Shown here one piece after another: positions 39,086-49,222 of a DNA stretch of 64,000 nucleotides; position 1 is the first letter of the stretch, and every line of letters begins with the position of its first letter. The notes beneath the pieces are model-generated. The model had not been told where the DNA came from, ran no database searches, and saw only the letters and a list, made by a program, of their open reading frames with translations. The stretch covers positions 1-64,000 of the forward strand of contig JAUXRG010000020.1 of NCBI GenBank assembly GCA_030681795.1, read 5' to 3'. The translations under genes and the position numbers were made by a program. The DNA comes from Rubrivivax sp. (GTDB lineage Bacteria; Pseudomonadota; Gammaproteobacteria; Burkholderiales; Burkholderiaceae_C).

Positions 39086-39834
39086 ATGGACAGCGCCCGA
39101 CGTCAGGTCCTCGCCGGTGGCCTCTGGATTGCCGGTTGTGCGGCCGGTGGCAAGGCCGCGCTCAAGCCCGGACAGCAGGCGCTGCGCATGGAGGTGGTGG
39201 CCGCCAATGGGCCACCTTCGACCCAGCGCCTGTGGCTGTACCTCCCGCCCGGCTACGCCGCCGACAACCCGCCCTGGCCACTGGTCTTCTTCCTGCACGG
39301 CTCGGGCGAGCGCGGCAGCGACCTGCAGGCGGTCAAATCCCAGGGCCCGCCCAGGCTCGTCGACCAGGGCCGCGAGTTCCCTTTCATCCTGGCTTCGCCG
39401 CAACTGGACGTGGACCGCCGTTGGGACCCGCACGAGTTGCAGGCGCTGTCTCAGGCGCTGCAGCGGCGCCTGCGCATCGACGCCCAGCGCATCGCCGTCA
39501 CCGGCCTGAGCCTGGGTGGCCACGGCGCCTGGGACTGGGCCACGGCCTACCCCGAGCAGCTGGCAGCCATCGCGCCGGTGTGCGGCTACGGGGACCCGGC
39601 GCGGGCCTGCGCGATGCGTGGCGTGCCCGTGCGCGCCTACCACGGCCAGGCCGATAGCGTCGTGCCGCTGGCGCGCCAGCAGGCCATGGTGCAGGCGCTG
39701 CGCGACTGCGGCGGCCAGGCGCAGCTGATCGTCTACCCGGGCGTCGGCCACAACGCCTGGGATGAGGCCTACGCCGACCCCGACCTCTACCCCTGGCTGA
39801 TGGCGCAGCGCCTCGGCCGCAACCAGGCCCTCGC

Positions 39835-39838
<4 letters not shown>
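39086..39838 (+). CDS. Alpha/beta-hydrolase esterase, probable lipoprotein
   Basis: A 250-residue serine hydrolase of the phospholipase/carboxylesterase and PHB-depolymerase-like type. The triad is Ser142 in GLSLGGHGAWD, Asp190 in HGQADSVVP and His222 in GVGHNAW; the oxyanion loop is FFLHGSGERG. A short N-terminal signal with lipobox IAGC (Cys18) suggests a membrane-anchored periplasmic enzyme. Its place inside the importer operon points to removal of acetyl or feruloyl groups from the imported glycan (inference). It overlaps the next gene by four bases. Confidence 0.85.
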
Positions 39839-40908
<1,070 letters not shown>

Positions 40909-40944
40909 TCCACCCTATGACCCTGCCTCAACCGGAGCGCTGAC

Positions 40945-42456
40945 ATGATGACCCTCACCCCCGTGCGCCGCATCGTCATTGCCGGCGGCGGCACCGCCGG
41001 ATGGATGACCGCCGCCGCGCTGGCCAAGCTGCTCAATGAGCAGTACCAGATCCGCCTCGTCGAGTCCGACGAAATCGGCATCATCGGCGTCGGCGAAGCC
41101 ACCATCCCGAACATCAAGAACTACAACCACGCGCTGGGCATCGACGAAGACGAGTTCCTGCGCGCCACCCAGGGCACCTTCAAGCTCGGCATCGAGTTCG
41201 TCAACTGGGGGGGCATCGGCGACCGCTACATCCATGGCTTCGGCAAGATCGGGCAGGAGATGGACGGCATCCCCTTCCATCACTACTGGCTGCGCATGCA
41301 GCGCGAGGGCGATGTCAGCCCGCTGGGCGCGTACTCGATCAACACCGCCGCGCCGGCGCAGGCCAAGTTCATCCGCACCCAGACCCAGATGCCCGGCTCG
41401 CCACTGGGCGATATCGCCAACGCCTTTCACTTCGACGCCGGGCTGTACTCCCGCTACCTGCGCGCCTTCGCCGAGAAGCGCGGCGTGGTGCGCACCGAGG
41501 GCAAGATCGGCCAGGTGCTGCAGCGCGAGGGCGACGGTTTCATCACTGCCCTGGTGATGGAAAACGGCGAGACCATCGAGGGCGACCTGTTCATCGACTG
41601 CACCGGCATCCGCGCCCTGCTGATCGAACAGACCCTGATGACCGGCTACGACGACTGGCGCCACTGGCTGCCCTGCGATCGCGCCATCGCCGTGCCCTGC
41701 GAGTCGGCCGCGCCCTTGCTGCCGCTGACGCGCTCGACCGCGCATTCGGCGGGCTGGCAGTGGCGCATTCCGCTGCAGCACCGCACCGGCAACGGCCATG
41801 TCTATTCCGCCAGGTTCATGAGCGACGACGAGGCCTGCGCGATCCTGCTCAACAACCTGGACGGCGAGCAGATGGCCGACCCGCGCTTCATCCGCTATGT
41901 GCCGGGGCGGCGCAAACAGGTCTGGAATCGCAATTGCGTGGCCATCGGCCTGGCCGCGGGCTTCTTCGAGCCCATCGAGTCGACCAATATCCACCTCATC
42001 CAGACCGCCATCGCGCGCCTGGTGACGATGTTTCCGCACGCCGGCTTCGACGCAGTGGACATCGAGGAATTCAACCGCCAGGTGACGACCGAGTACGAGC
42101 AGATCCGCGACTTCATCGTCCTGCACTACAAGGCCACCGAGCGCGACGATTCGCCGTTCTGGAACTACTGCCGCCACATGGACATCCCGGCCACGCTGCA
42201 GCACAAGATGGACCTCTTTCGCAGCAACGCGCGCATCTTTCGCGTCGACGGCGAGTTGTTCGGCGAGCTGAGCTGGCTGCAGGTGATGATCGGCCAGCGC
42301 GTGCGTCCCAGGGGCTACCACCCCTTGGCCGATCTGCACACCAAGGAACATGTCGCGGCCTTCCTGGGCGACATCGAAGGGGTGATCAGCAAGTGCGTGG
42401 CGGTGATGCCCACGCACGCCGAGTTCATCGCCAAGAACTGCGCGACCGCGGCATGA
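40945..42456 (+). CDS. Tryptophan-halogenase-like flavoprotein
   Basis: A 503-residue FAD-dependent enzyme of the tryptophan halogenase superfamily. The FAD motif GGGTAGW is at 14-20. Lys80 matches the catalytic Lys79 of PrnA, WQWRIP (271-276) is the halogenase WxWxIP motif, and Glu345 in EPIEST matches PrnA Glu346, so all catalytic residues appear present. Homologues are common beside TonB receptors in carbohydrate loci of Caulobacter, Brevundimonas and Xanthomonas, including BrvH, which halogenates indole. The natural substrate here is unknown. CGGAG precedes the ATG. Confidence 0.9.
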   Translation: MMTLTPVRRIVIAGGGTAGWMTAAALAKLLNEQYQIRLVESDEIGIIGVGEATIPNIKNYNHALGIDEDEFLRATQGTFKLGIEFVNWGGIGDRYIHGFGKIGQEMDGIPFHHYWLRMQREGDVSPLGAYSINTAAPAQAKFIRTQTQMPGSPLGDIANAFHFDAGLYSRYLRAFAEKRGVVRTEGKIGQVLQREGDGFITALVMENGETIEGDLFIDCTGIRALLIEQTLMTGYDDWRHWLPCDRAIAVPCESAAPLLPLTRSTAHSAGWQWRIPLQHRTGNGHVYSARFMSDDEACAILLNNLDGEQMADPRFIRYVPGRRKQVWNRNCVAIGLAAGFFEPIESTNIHLIQTAIARLVTMFPHAGFDAVDIEEFNRQVTTEYEQIRDFIVLHYKATERDDSPFWNYCRHMDIPATLQHKMDLFRSNARIFRVDGELFGELSWLQVMIGQRVRPRGYHPLADLHTKEHVAAFLGDIEGVISKCVAVMPTHAEFIAKNCATAA

Positions 42457-43298
42457 GCGGCGCACGCGTGTTCCTGTGCGTGCTGCTGTGGCTGGCCTGC
42501 GCACCCGCGCAGGCGGCGGGCCCGGCGCCGTTGAACGCCGCCACCTACAACCTGCGCCTGAACCTGAGCGAGGACGGCGCCAATGCCTGGCCGCAGCGCA
42601 AGGAGGCCGTGAAGGCGCTCATCCGGTACCACGAGTTCGACCTGCTGGGCACCCAGGAAGGCATGCCCGAGCAGATCCGCGACCTCGAGGAGATGACCGA
42701 GTTCGCACGCGTGGGCGTGGGCCGCGACGATGGCCAGTCGGCCGGCGAGCACGCCGCCATCTTCTACCGCCGTGCCCGCTTCGAACGCCTGGCGACCGGC
42801 CACTTCTGGCTCAGCGCCACGCCCGACGTGCCCTCGATAGGCTGGGACGGGCGCTGTTGCAAGCGCATCGCCAGCTGGGTGAAGTTGTCCGACCGAACCA
42901 GCGGCAAGACCTTTTTCGTCTTCAACGCGCACTTCGACCACGAAGGCGTGGCGGCGCGGCGCGAGTCGGCGCTGCTGATGCTGCGCAAGATCGCCGAGAT
43001 CGCGGGCGGGCAGCCGGTCATCTGCATGGGCGACTTCAATTCCACGCCGGGCATGGACGCCATCCGCACCTTCGGCGGCGCGCTGCGCGATGCCCGCGCC
43101 GCGAGCGAGACGCCGCCCTACGGCCCGCTGGGCACCTTCAACGATTTCAAGCTCGACGCGCCCATGCTCGAGCGCATCGACTACGTCTTCGTCGGCCCGC
43201 GCTGGCGCGTGCTGAAGTACGGCGTGCTCAGCGATTCGCTCGACCGGCGCTATCCGTCCGACCACCATCCCGTCGCGGTGCGGCTGGTCCTTGACTGA
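42453..43298 (+). CDS. Secreted endonuclease/exonuclease/phosphatase-fold protein
   Basis: A 281-residue metal-dependent phosphodiesterase-fold protein with a signal peptide (cleavage after AQA, near residue 21). Conserved blocks are LLGTQEGMPEQ, FNAHFDHEG, GDFNSTPG and YPSDHHPV, carrying the usual Glu, Asp, Asn and His ligands. Such proteins in sugar loci are often annotated as endonucleases but may act on phosphorylated glycans or lipids. The ATG overlaps the halogenase-like gene's stop as ATGA. Confidence 0.88.
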   Translation: MSGARVFLCVLLWLACAPAQAAGPAPLNAATYNLRLNLSEDGANAWPQRKEAVKALIRYHEFDLLGTQEGMPEQIRDLEEMTEFARVGVGRDDGQSAGEHAAIFYRRARFERLATGHFWLSATPDVPSIGWDGRCCKRIASWVKLSDRTSGKTFFVFNAHFDHEGVAARRESALLMLRKIAEIAGGQPVICMGDFNSTPGMDAIRTFGGALRDARAASETPPYGPLGTFNDFKLDAPMLERIDYVFVGPRWRVLKYGVLSDSLDRRYPSDHHPVAVRLVLD

Positions 43299-43327
43299 GC
43301 GACGCGGACTTCTTCCCTGCCCAAACC

Positions 43328-44791
43328 ATGAACCACCTCGTCCGACGAAACTTCCTCACGGCAAACCTGGCGCTGGTGGCGCTTGTCTGCGCCTGCGGCT
43401 CCAGCGCGGTGGCGCCGGCTCCCAGCGGACCGACCACCGGCCCCGGCGTCGAGGCCTGGGTCACGACCGGCGACAAGACCCGGCTGCTGGCGCGTGAAAC
43501 CGGTCTGGCCTTTGCCGACAGGGCGGCGCTGGCGGTGAATGTCGATGTCAACCCGGCCCTGCGCTACCAGACCATGGTGGGCTTTGGCGCCAGCCTCACC
43601 GACGCCTCGGCCTGGCTGCTGCAGAACCGCATGTCCGAGGCCCAACGCGAAGCGCTGCTGCAAGAGCTGTTCGGTCGCGGCACCACGGGCGTGGGCTTCG
43701 ACTTCATGCGGCTGACCATAGGCGCGTCGGACTTCTCGCGCACGCACTATTCGCTGGCCGATCGCCCTGCCGGCCAGACCGACATGGCGCTGGCCAGCTT
43801 CTCCATAGACGCCAACCGCGCCGACGTGCTGCCCATGATCAAGCGCGCCCTGGCGATCAACCCCAAGCTGCAGATCATGGCCTCTCCATGGAGCGCGCCG
43901 GGCTGGATGAAGACGACCGACAGCCTGATCAAGGGCACGCTCAAGCCCGAGATGTTCGACGTCTTCGCGCGCTACCTGGTGCGCTATGTGGAGGCCTACG
44001 GCGCCGAAGGCGTGCCCATCTTCGCGCTGACCTTGCAGAACGAGCCGCACTTCGAACCGCCGGACTACCCAGGCATGCGCCTGGACCCGGCGCAGCGCGC
44101 CAAGCTCATCGGCCAGCATGTCGGCCCGCTGCTGGCCCAGCGCGGCCTGAAGGTGCAACTCATCGACTGGGACCACAACTGGGACGAGCCGCAGTCGCCG
44201 ATGGCGGTGCTGGCCGACCCGGTGGCGCGGCCCTTCGTCGCCGGCGTGGCCTGGCACTGCTACGCCGGCAACGTGCAGGTGCAGGCCGCCGTCCACGACG
44301 CCTTCCCCGACAAGGACACCTGGTTCACCGAATGTTCCGGTGGCGAGTGGAAGACCAATTGGTCCGAGACCCTGCCCTGGATGGTGCGCCACCTGATCAT
44401 CGGCAGCACGCGCGGCTGGGCGCGCGGCGTGCTGATGTGGAACCTGGCGCTGGACGAAAACTTCGGCCCCCACCTGGGCGGCTGCAAGGACTGCCGCGGC
44501 GTCGTCACCATCGACTCGCGCACCGGCCACGTCACGCGCAACCTGGAGTACTACGCACTGGCCCATGCCAGCAAGTTCGTGCGCGCCGGTGCGCAGCGCA
44601 TCGCCTCCACCGCGGCGGTGGACGGGCTGGAGAGCGTGGCCTTTCGCAATGCCGACGACGGCACGGTGGCCCTGATCGTGTGCAACACGGCCGCGGCCAC
44701 CCGCCCCATGACGGTGACGCAGGGCGGGCAGGTCTTCGAGTACGCGATGCCGCGCGAAAGCATCGCCACCTTCGTGTGGACGCCGCGCTGA
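43328..44791 (+). CDS. GH30 beta-glucanase / glucosylceramidase-family enzyme
   Basis: A 487-residue retaining glycosidase. The acid/base Glu239 is in LQNEPHF and the nucleophile Glu335 in WFTECSGGEW, with the GFGASLTDASAWLL segment typical of GH30 and a C-terminal beta-sandwich. A signal peptide with Cys21/Cys23 suggests a lipoprotein. Likely activities are beta-1,6-glucanase or beta-glucosidase; ceramide glucosidase is less likely in this setting. Combined with GH3 and GH1 it supports a branched beta-glucan target. Confidence 0.92.
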   Translation: MNHLVRRNFLTANLALVALVCACGSSAVAPAPSGPTTGPGVEAWVTTGDKTRLLARETGLAFADRAALAVNVDVNPALRYQTMVGFGASLTDASAWLLQNRMSEAQREALLQELFGRGTTGVGFDFMRLTIGASDFSRTHYSLADRPAGQTDMALASFSIDANRADVLPMIKRALAINPKLQIMASPWSAPGWMKTTDSLIKGTLKPEMFDVFARYLVRYVEAYGAEGVPIFALTLQNEPHFEPPDYPGMRLDPAQRAKLIGQHVGPLLAQRGLKVQLIDWDHNWDEPQSPMAVLADPVARPFVAGVAWHCYAGNVQVQAAVHDAFPDKDTWFTECSGGEWKTNWSETLPWMVRHLIIGSTRGWARGVLMWNLALDENFGPHLGGCKDCRGVVTIDSRTGHVTRNLEYYALAHASKFVRAGAQRIASTAAVDGLESVAFRNADDGTVALIVCNTAAATRPMTVTQGGQVFEYAMPRESIATFVWTPR

Positions 44792-46800
44792 GGCCCGACG
44801 AAAGGCCGTTTCAGCCGGCGCGGGGCGGCTGGCGCCGTACCCTGGCCGTGCTGACGCTGGCCCTCCTCGGCAGCGCCGGCGCACTGGCGCAAGCACGCCT
44901 GGCCGGCGTCTTCGGCGACCACATGGTGCTGCAGAGGCAGGTGCCGATCCGCGTCTGGGGCTGGGCCGCACCGGGCGAACTGGTGACCGTGGTATTTCGC
45001 GGCAGCCGGCGTAGTGCGGTGGCCGGGCGCGACGGCCGCTGGCAGGTAACGCTGCCTGCCGCGCCCGCCGGCGGGCCCCATGAATTGCGTGTGCTGGCCC
45101 GCAACGAGCTGGTGCTGCGCGACCTGCTGGTGGGCGAGCTGTGGGTGGCCTCTGGCCAGTCCAACATGGAGTGGCCTCTCAAGGACGTCGACGACGCCGA
45201 GCGCGAAGTGGCCGCCGCCGACCACCCACTGATCCGCCATGCCAAGGTGGCGCACCAGGCAGCGCTGCGCCCGGCGGACGATATCGCCGCCCTGCGCTGG
45301 CAGGTCGCCAGCCCCGCCACCGCCGGCGAGTTCAGCGCCGTGGCGTACTTCTTCGCGCGCCGCCTCAGCCGCGAGCTGGGCATCCCGGTGGGCCTGATCA
45401 ACAGCTCCTGGGGCGGCTCGCACCTCGAGACCTGGACCAGCCCGCGCGCCGCCCTGGCCGACCCGGACCTCGCGCCGCAGGTGCAAGACCTGCCTGCCAG
45501 CGCCACGGAGCTGCTGGCTCGCCGCGGCCAGCGCGCCCTGGCGCTCGTGCAGGGCTGGCAGCCGGGCCTGCCAGTCACCCCGCCCGAGGCCGAACCCGCG
45601 GCGTTCGCAGCGCCGGATCTCGACGACCACGCCTGGCCCACGCTGGCGGTGCCGCGCCTGTGGGAGGAGCAAGGCCTGCCCGGTGTGGACGGCGTGGTCT
45701 GGCTGCGCCGCCGCGTGGACCTCAGCCCGGCGCAGGCTGCGGGGCCGGCCACGCTCCACCTGGGAGCGGTGGACGACTGTGACGAGGCCTGGGTCAACGG
45801 CCAACGCGTCGGCGGCCTGTGCGGGTGGGACACCCCCAGGTGCTGGCCCGTGCCGGCGGGCGTGCTGCGCGCCGGCAGCAACTCGATTGCCGTGCGCGTG
45901 ACCGACACCGGCGGCGGGGGTGGCCTGCATGGCGACGCCGCGGTGCCGCAACTGGCCACCGTGGCAGGGGTCGTGCCACTGGCCGGGCCCTGGAAGGCCC
46001 GCGTGGCGGCTTTGCAGCAACCCACCGAACTGGGCATGAACGACGCGCCCACGCTGCTTTTCAACGGCATGGTGCATCCCCTGTTGCCGCTGCGCATGCG
46101 CGGCGTGCTCTGGTACCAGGGCGAAAGCAACGTGGCGCGTGCGGCGCGCTATGCCGGCGCCTTTCAGCGCCTGATCACGGACTGGCGAATGCAATGGGGG
46201 CAAGGCGACTTCCCCTTCTACTACGTGCAACTGGCGTCCTTCCTGCCGGCCGGGCGCAACAGCCTGGCCGGCAGCACCTGGGCCGAGCTGCGCGACGCGC
46301 AACGCCAGGCGCTCTCGCTGCCGCGCACCGGCATGGTGGTGGCCACAGACGTCGGCGATGCCCACGACATCCACCCGCGGCGCAAGCAGCCGGTGGGCGA
46401 CCGGCTGGCCGCCTGGGCACTGCGGCACCTGCACGGCAAGGCCGTCGCCTTCAGCGGGCCGGTGCTGCGCGGCCTGCGCGGCCTGCGCGTCGGGGACGGG
46501 CGGGTCAAGCTGCAGTTCGCACACGCCGAGGGCGGCCTGCGCTCGCGCGGCGGCGGCCAGAGTCTGCAGGGCTTCGCCATTGCCGCGGCCGATGGCCGCT
46601 TCCAGCCCGCCCAGGCCCGGGCGCAGGGCCGTACGGTCAGAGTCTGGCGCGAGGGCGTGGCCGCACCCGTGGCGGTGCGCTACGGCTGGGTCGACAACCC
46701 GCAGGAGACCGACCTCGTGAACGCGGCGGGGCTGCCCGCCTCGCCCTTTCGAACCGATCGGTGGCCGCTGCTCACCGCCGCGGGGCGGTACGGGCAGTGA
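44776..46800 (+). CDS. Sialate O-acetylesterase-like SGNH esterase
   Basis: A 674-residue exported esterase. The catalytic Ser129 is in ASGQSNMEW, the second block is GVLWYQGESN and the Asp-His pair is in DAHDIHP. A galactose-binding-like insertion (about 270-400) splits the hydrolase domain, as in this family. No ATG fits; the best start is a GTG at 44776, overlapping the GH30 gene by 16 bases and leading into a signal peptide (cleavage near LAQA). The role is probably removal of O-acetyl groups from the glycan rather than from sialic acid, since no sialic acid genes are near. Confidence 0.88.
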   Translation: MDAALRPDERPFQPARGGWRRTLAVLTLALLGSAGALAQARLAGVFGDHMVLQRQVPIRVWGWAAPGELVTVVFRGSRRSAVAGRDGRWQVTLPAAPAGGPHELRVLARNELVLRDLLVGELWVASGQSNMEWPLKDVDDAEREVAAADHPLIRHAKVAHQAALRPADDIAALRWQVASPATAGEFSAVAYFFARRLSRELGIPVGLINSSWGGSHLETWTSPRAALADPDLAPQVQDLPASATELLARRGQRALALVQGWQPGLPVTPPEAEPAAFAAPDLDDHAWPTLAVPRLWEEQGLPGVDGVVWLRRRVDLSPAQAAGPATLHLGAVDDCDEAWVNGQRVGGLCGWDTPRCWPVPAGVLRAGSNSIAVRVTDTGGGGGLHGDAAVPQLATVAGVVPLAGPWKARVAALQQPTELGMNDAPTLLFNGMVHPLLPLRMRGVLWYQGESNVARAARYAGAFQRLITDWRMQWGQGDFPFYYVQLASFLPAGRNSLAGSTWAELRDAQRQALSLPRTGMVVATDVGDAHDIHPRRKQPVGDRLAAWALRHLHGKAVAFSGPVLRGLRGLRVGDGRVKLQFAHAEGGLRSRGGGQSLQGFAIAAADGRFQPAQARAQGRTVRVWREGVAAPVAVRYGWVDNPQETDLVNAAGLPASPFRTDRWPLLTAAGRYGQ

Positions 46801-46899
46801 GCAGGGGTTTCGGGGCTGTCCGCTCCGGGCGCGGCTGCCACAGACTCACCACTCCATCAGGGCGAAGTTCGCCTGGCCGGCCTTGCACTGCGGACGGCG

Positions 46900-47670
46900 T
46901 CAGTCATCGTCATCCCGGTGTCGGTCCGACGGAAACGGCGCCGTCCCCTGTGCCGGAATCAACCCGTTGGGCGACTGCTGCCACTCCAGGCCGACGAAGG
47001 CCACCACCGCGATCAGCAGCAGGGCCGCCAGCCGGGCGTGGTTGCGCTTGACGAGGTCGGGCCCGGCGCCATCGATGCGCCCGGTCAGCATCGGCCGCGC
47101 CTGGTTTTTGCGTCGCATCACGCTCAGCCCCACGATGAGGGCGATGTGGCCGAGCACCACGGCCAGGACGGCATTGCCGAAGAACTCATGCACGTCTTCG
47201 AGCCAATCTCCGCCGAGGAAGTCGCCCCACCCGTTGTACGTGCCGTAGCCGCTGAGCGTGAGGGGGACGACCATCACCAGCAGCGCCACGACCGCGAGCG
47301 CCATCAACAGGTTCTGACCCTGCCGCCAGTTGATACCGTGGGTCGTGCGGCGGCTGATGGCTTGTGCGACCGAGCGGAGCCACATCGGCGCGCTGACCAA
47401 CTTGCGCAACAGGAGCCCCAGGCTGGCGTGGCGAGGACCGAACAGGCCGTAGAGCACGCGGAATGCCAGCAGGCCGGCCAGCGTGTAGCCCAGCGTGACA
47501 TGCAACGCGCGCCAGCGTTCGCCTTCGGCGCTGAGGTAGGCGCCGACGAAGCTCAACGCGAACAGCCAGTGGAACATGCGCGTGGGCGCGTCGGTGACGA
47601 GACGCTGCGGCGCGGCGCACGTGCCTGAGGGCCCGGCGGCGGCGGGCTGAAATGCGGGGGCGGTTTGCAT
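46900..47670 (-). CDS. Cytochrome b561-type membrane protein
   Basis: A 256-residue di-heme b cytochrome with four to five membrane helices and paired histidines (FHWLFALSF, LHVTLGYTL, VHEFFGNAV, GHIALIVGL). It closes a three-gene operon with the diheme cytochrome c and SHP. The same trio is known from Rhodobacter sphaeroides, where this protein is thought to pass quinol electrons to DHC and SHP. A charged tail (DRHRDDDD) ends the protein. Confidence 0.9.
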   Translation of the reverse strand: MQTAPAFQPAAAGPSGTCAAPQRLVTDAPTRMFHWLFALSFVGAYLSAEGERWRALHVTLGYTLAGLLAFRVLYGLFGPRHASLGLLLRKLVSAPMWLRSVAQAISRRTTHGINWRQGQNLLMALAVVALLVMVVPLTLSGYGTYNGWGDFLGGDWLEDVHEFFGNAVLAVVLGHIALIVGLSVMRRKNQARPMLTGRIDGAGPDLVKRNHARLAALLLIAVVAFVGLEWQQSPNGLIPAQGTAPFPSDRHRDDDD

Positions 47671-47688
47671 CTGGGGTCTCTTTCGCGA

Positions 47689-48243
47689 TCAGTCGTTCCA
47701 GGGCCGGCGCAGGCGCGCGTCCAGCCCCTCGGGGAATTCCAGGCCGTCATCGTCGAAATCGCCGCGATCGGCAGCCGTGTGGCAGGCCGCGCAGTTGGCG
47801 GCGCTCTTGACGCTGGCCAGCTTCCAGACCGAGGAGTCGACCTTTCGGTGCTTGCGCTCGAACCAGGCCGAGCGGGTGATGCGGTCCTGGGGAGGTTGCT
47901 CGCGCACCCTCTTGTAGGTGCCGGCATGGGCCTGCAGCCAGGCATTGAGCTGTTGCACGGTCGCCGCGTCGAGCGAGGCATCCGTGCCGTAGTGCTTGTC
48001 CAGGCCGCCCATGACGCGTTGCCACGAGCGCGCGGGCAACATGCCGGGCGGATAGGCCGTGTGGCAGGACGCACATTCCTGCGTGTACGCAAGGGGTGCG
48101 TTGAGGGGCATCTGCCTGCCACCGTCGGCCTGGGCAGAGGTGATGGCGATCAGGCCGAGAACGGCGGCCAGGGTCCAGGTGCGGGGTCGGGATGGGTGTG
48201 TCATGGTGGGTTTCTGCGAGGACCGAACGGTGCGTCGTTTCAT
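47689..48243 (-). CDS. Diheme cytochrome c (DHC)
   Basis: A 184-residue periplasmic diheme cytochrome with CASCH at 57-61 and CAACH at 151-155. A signal peptide ends near SAQA. The ATG at 48243 overlaps the SHP stop as ATGA; an ATG at 48204 would give a more usual signal peptide length and is equally possible. DHC is the established electron donor to SHP in R. sphaeroides. Confidence 0.9.
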   Translation of the reverse strand: MKRRTVRSSQKPTMTHPSRPRTWTLAAVLGLIAITSAQADGGRQMPLNAPLAYTQECASCHTAYPPGMLPARSWQRVMGGLDKHYGTDASLDAATVQQLNAWLQAHAGTYKRVREQPPQDRITRSAWFERKHRKVDSSVWKLASVKSAANCAACHTAADRGDFDDDGLEFPEGLDARLRRPWND

Positions 48244-48680
48244 GGCTTGAGACTGATCAGATAGGCCAGCACATCGGCCTTCTCACCCGCGCTGCACTCG
48301 CGCTTGAGCACGTCATTGCAGTTGCGGCGGAACCACTTGTCGACCTTGGCGGTATCGGTGAAGGCCTTGGGGTTCGCGGCCGGCGCCATGGGATCGATCG
48401 CCTTGCCGGTGCTGGCATGCTTGCCAGGCGTTGTCGGCGAGTTGCCGTGGCATGAAGTGCACGACCACTCGCCACCGTGGCGGCCGGAGAAAAAGACGTG
48501 ACCACGGTCGGCCCGCCCGGCCGCCCCGGCCTGCGCACTCCAGCGCTCGAGTTGCTGCGCGGCAGACGTATCGGCAGCCTGCGCGGCAACAGACAGCAGT
48601 GTTAGACCTGCACCCGCCGCGATCCACGCCATCGGCAGGAGTGGGCGGCATCGCATGGCGAACAAGGAAGTGAAGTTCAT
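48240..48680 (-). CDS. SHP-type cytochrome c (DUF1924)
   Basis: A 146-residue exported monoheme cytochrome like sphaeroides heme protein. The heme site CTSCH is at 74-78. The block KVDKWFRRNCNDVLKREC holds the Asn that serves as the labile distal ligand and the Cys121-Cys129 pair that forms a disulfide in SHP. SHP binds O2 and NO at its heme, with a possible role in detoxification or redox sensing. The ATG has AGGAG seven bases upstream. It is first in the operon, divergent from the regulator genes. Confidence 0.92.
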   Translation of the reverse strand: MNFTSLFAMRCRPLLPMAWIAAGAGLTLLSVAAQAADTSAAQQLERWSAQAGAAGRADRGHVFFSGRHGGEWSCTSCHGNSPTTPGKHASTGKAIDPMAPAANPKAFTDTAKVDKWFRRNCNDVLKRECSAGEKADVLAYLISLKP

Positions 48681-48740
48681 CGCATCTCCTGAGGGTGACC
48701 GGCATCAGCGGTCGATGGCGCCATTCTTCGGGCGCACGCT

Positions 48741-48777
48741 TGAACCGATCCTGAAGGGCTCGTTCATCTGCGGTTCA
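48741..48777. promoter_or_regulatory. Mirror-paired 11-bp direct repeats, probable response-regulator site
   Basis: TGAAC at 48741 and TGAAG at 48752 are 11 bp apart. GTTCA at 48762 and GTTCA at 48773 are 11 bp apart in the opposite orientation. Direct repeats with an 11-bp period are the hallmark of OmpR/PhoB-family binding. Placed midway between the SHP operon and the PepSY-regulator-kinase operon, the site probably lets the regulator at 49223 control both. Confidence 0.65.
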
Positions 48778-48801
48778 GACTCGACGGCAGACAATCAGGC
48801 C

Positions 48802-49197
48802 GTGAATACCCTCCGCACACCCGTCTGCGTCCACCGTGGCGACCGCCGCCTGGCCGCGGTGCGCACCACGCTGGTGGTGCTGCTGTTGACCGCCTTGGCG
48901 CTGCCCGTCGCCTGGGGCAGCGACCCGCGCGACCAAGAGAGGGCGCGCGCGGCGGTCCAGGCCGGCGAGGTCCTGCCCTTTTCGACGCTGCTCGAGCGAC
49001 TGCAGCGCACACACCCGGGCCAGGTACTCGAACTCGAACTCGAGCGCGAGGGCGGCCGCTGGATCTACGAGGTCAAGCTGCTGCAGTCCAATGGACAGTT
49101 GCTGAAGCTCGAGCTCGATGCCGGCACGGGGCAGGTGCTCGAGGTCAAGCGCAAGGACGAACGCAAGGCCAGGCCCGCGAAGGACGCGCCGAAATGA
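48802..49197 (+). CDS. PepSY-domain exported protein
   Basis: A 131-residue protein with a signal peptide (hydrophobic core TTLVVLLLTALALPVAW) and one PepSY domain (LERLQRTHPGQVLELELERE...WIYEVKLL...LLKLELDAGTGQVLEV). It starts at a GTG at 48802 and precedes the response regulator by 25 bases. PepSY proteins beside two-component systems are thought to tune the sensor or bind a periplasmic ligand; the exact role is unknown. Confidence 0.85.
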   Translation: MNTLRTPVCVHRGDRRLAAVRTTLVVLLLTALALPVAWGSDPRDQERARAAVQAGEVLPFSTLLERLQRTHPGQVLELELEREGGRWIYEVKLLQSNGQLLKLELDAGTGQVLEVKRKDERKARPAKDAPK

Positions 49198-49222
49198 TCC
49201 CCTGCACATCGCCGATGCCCGC

